Assembly: GCA_012032965.1 (NCBI GenBank)
Contig: JAAUPT010000058.1
Coordinates: 1-8,114, forward strand
DNA length: 8,114 nt
Direction of reading: 5' to 3'
Source: Nitrospira sp.
GTDB lineage: Bacteria > Nitrospirota > Nitrospiria > Nitrospirales > Nitrospiraceae
A program made the translations under genes and the position numbers. Of this stretch, positions 7,163 to 8,114 are shown piece after piece. Numbering within the stretch: position 1 is the stretch's first letter; each line of letters opens with the position of its first letter. The notes under the pieces were generated by a model, which saw only the letters and a list, made by a program, of their open reading frames with translations, did not search any database and was not told the origin of the DNA.

Positions 7163-7857
7163 ATACCGTTATCGCCTCTCCTTATCCTTATCCTTTACCG
7201 GCAAAAGACTCGGGTAGTCGCGTGGCGTTGGTGATCATCGACATGCAGCGCGATTTCGTCGAGCCGGGCGGATTCGGCGCGGCGCTCGGGAACAAGGTCG
7301 AGCATCTGCAGAAAATCGTGCCGACCGTCGCACAACTCCTCAAGACCTTTCGTGAGTTGGGATTACCGGTGATTCACACGAGGGAGGGCCATCGTCCAGA
7401 TCTCTCGGATTGTCCACCCGCCAAGAAACGGCGCGGAGATTCCACGCTCCGCATCGGCGATCCCGGTCCGATGGGGCGCATCCTCGTCTTGGGAGAGCCG
7501 GGAAATGATATCGTCCCAGTATTGCGTCCCGAAGCCGGGGAGCTCGTCATTGACAAACCGGGCAAGGGGGCATTCTACGCCACCAATTTACAGGAGCGCC
7601 TGAAGGAGCTCAGCATCACCCACCTGGTATTTACGGGAGTCACCACCGAGGTCTGTGTCCAAACCAGCATGAGAGAAGCCAACGACCGAGGCTTTGAATG
7701 TCTCCTGGTCGAGGATGGGACCGAAAGCTATTTCCCCGAATTCAAACAAGCCACAGTCGGCATGATCCAATCACAGGGCGGCATTGTCGGCTGGGTGACG
7801 ACGGCTGATCGTCTCATCGCATCGCTTCGGCAGGCCTACACAGGGAGCACCTCGTGA
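7159..7857 (+). CDS. Second isochorismatase-like cysteine hydrolase (BiuH paralogue, possibly triuret hydrolase-like)
   Basis: This 232-residue cytoplasmic amidohydrolase shares the fold and frame of the biuret hydrolase at 4961-5641: SPYPYPLP at the start, [67 protein letters not shown]. The catalytic triad is D28, K133 and C166, with Q206 in the position of the BiuH substrate glutamine. It differs around the active site: RDFVEPGGF for [22 protein letters not shown] for [14 protein letters not shown], and ESYFPEF for CGATDSGNH. It is therefore a diverged paralogue, probably with another substrate. Known relatives include triuret hydrolase (TrtA), ureidoacrylate amidohydrolase and N-carbamoylsarcosine amidase; triuret or another carbamoylated compound is a guess. 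It overlaps the ATPase end by ATGA, with AGGA at 7147-7150. Confidence 0.85.
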   Translation: MNTVIASPYPYPLPAKDSGSRVALVIIDMQRDFVEPGGFGAALGNKVEHLQKIVPTVAQLLKTFRELGLPVIHTREGHRPDLSDCPPAKKRRGDSTLRIGDPGPMGRILVLGEPGNDIVPVLRPEAGELVIDKPGKGAFYATNLQERLKELSITHLVFTGVTTEVCVQTSMREANDRGFECLLVEDGTESYFPEFKQATVGMIQSQGGIVGWVTTADRLIASLRQAYTGSTS

Positions 7858-8114
7858 ATCAGAGCGACGTGCTGCTCGCGGTCAACGGGACACTGATGCG
7901 TGGCCTCCAACTCAACCACAACATGGTGGCGGCCAAGGCGACGTTCGTCCGAGAGACCCAGACTGAACCTGCCTATCGTCTCTGGACGATCAACGACGAG
8001 CATCCCGCGATGCTGCGTGTCACCGATGGGACCGGCACCAAAGTCGCGGTCGAAGTCTGGTCAGTGCCCGCTGCCGGGTTGGCGGGCATCCTATTGAACG
8101 AACCCCCCGGCCTG
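7854..8114 (+). CDS. Allophanate hydrolase C-terminal domain-like protein (AtzF-C), 3'-partial
   Basis: A GTG start at 7854 overlaps the preceding TGA as GTGA, with AGGGAG at 7842-7847 six bases upstream. The frame is open for 87 codons to the window edge. The protein begins [20 protein letters not shown] and continues with [25 protein letters not shown] and [16 protein letters not shown], then EPPGL. This is the pattern of the C-terminal domain of allophanate hydrolase, a gamma-glutamylcyclotransferase-like fold. In allophanate hydrolase that domain follows an amidase domain and was proposed to decarboxylate the N-carboxycarbamate intermediate. Here the domain stands at the very N-terminus with no amidase before it, so it is a free-standing version or an unusual domain order. 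Its position after two ureido hydrolases suggests it handles their products. Confidence 0.8.
   Translation, partial: MNQSDVLLAVNGTLMRGLQLNHNMVAAKATFVRETQTEPAYRLWTINDEHPAMLRVTDGTGTKVAVEVWSVPAAGLAGILLNEPPGL

Overview
The window is a single-direction (+ strand) catabolic operon, open at both ends, for importing and degrading a small urea-like (ureido) compound. Every gene reads left to right, intergenic gaps are 60 bases or less, and five of the seven junctions are overlapping start/stop codons. GC looks moderately high (judged by eye, not computed). The Tat-exported solute-binding protein points to a diderm bacterium. A Nitrospira-like or proteobacterial host would fit the codon and protein style, but this is a weak guess.

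Layout: (1) 1-778, C-terminal part of a DUF1116 protein (AllG/YlbE type, a subunit of oxamate carbamoyltransferase in E. coli), entering from the left. (2) 797-1746, carbamate kinase. (3) 1786-2922, Tat-exported BMP/PnrA-type solute-binding protein. (4, 5) 2919-3983 and 3983-4900, two ABC permeases of the YufP/YufQ/nucleoside type. (6) 4961-5641, a very convincing biuret hydrolase (BiuH) with catalytic residues D29, K135 and C168. (7) 5638-7162, the double-domain ATPase of the transporter. (8) 7159-7857, a second, diverged isochorismatase-fold cysteine hydrolase. (9) 7854 to the right edge, a stand-alone protein resembling only the C-terminal domain of allophanate hydrolase (AtzF-C).

How they may work together: the BMP-type importer brings in a ureido compound (biuret, triuret or a related carbamoylated molecule), and the two cysteine hydrolases deaminate it in the cytoplasm. 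The AtzF-C-like protein may process an N-carboxylated product. The DUF1116 carbamoyltransferase plus carbamate kinase could turn a carbamoyl group into carbamoyl phosphate and then ATP. The last link is inference. If true, this would be an energy-conserving route for ureido nitrogen rather than purely hydrolytic scavenging.

The other striking feature is that three of the nine genes (DUF1116, carbamate kinase, ATPase) each carry exactly one single-base indel that breaks the reading frame, with intact family motifs on both sides. They look either like uncorrected sequencing or assembly errors or like very recent inactivation. No RNA genes, mobile elements, CRISPR arrays or factor-independent terminators were found. 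No stretch over 300 bases lacks a gene.
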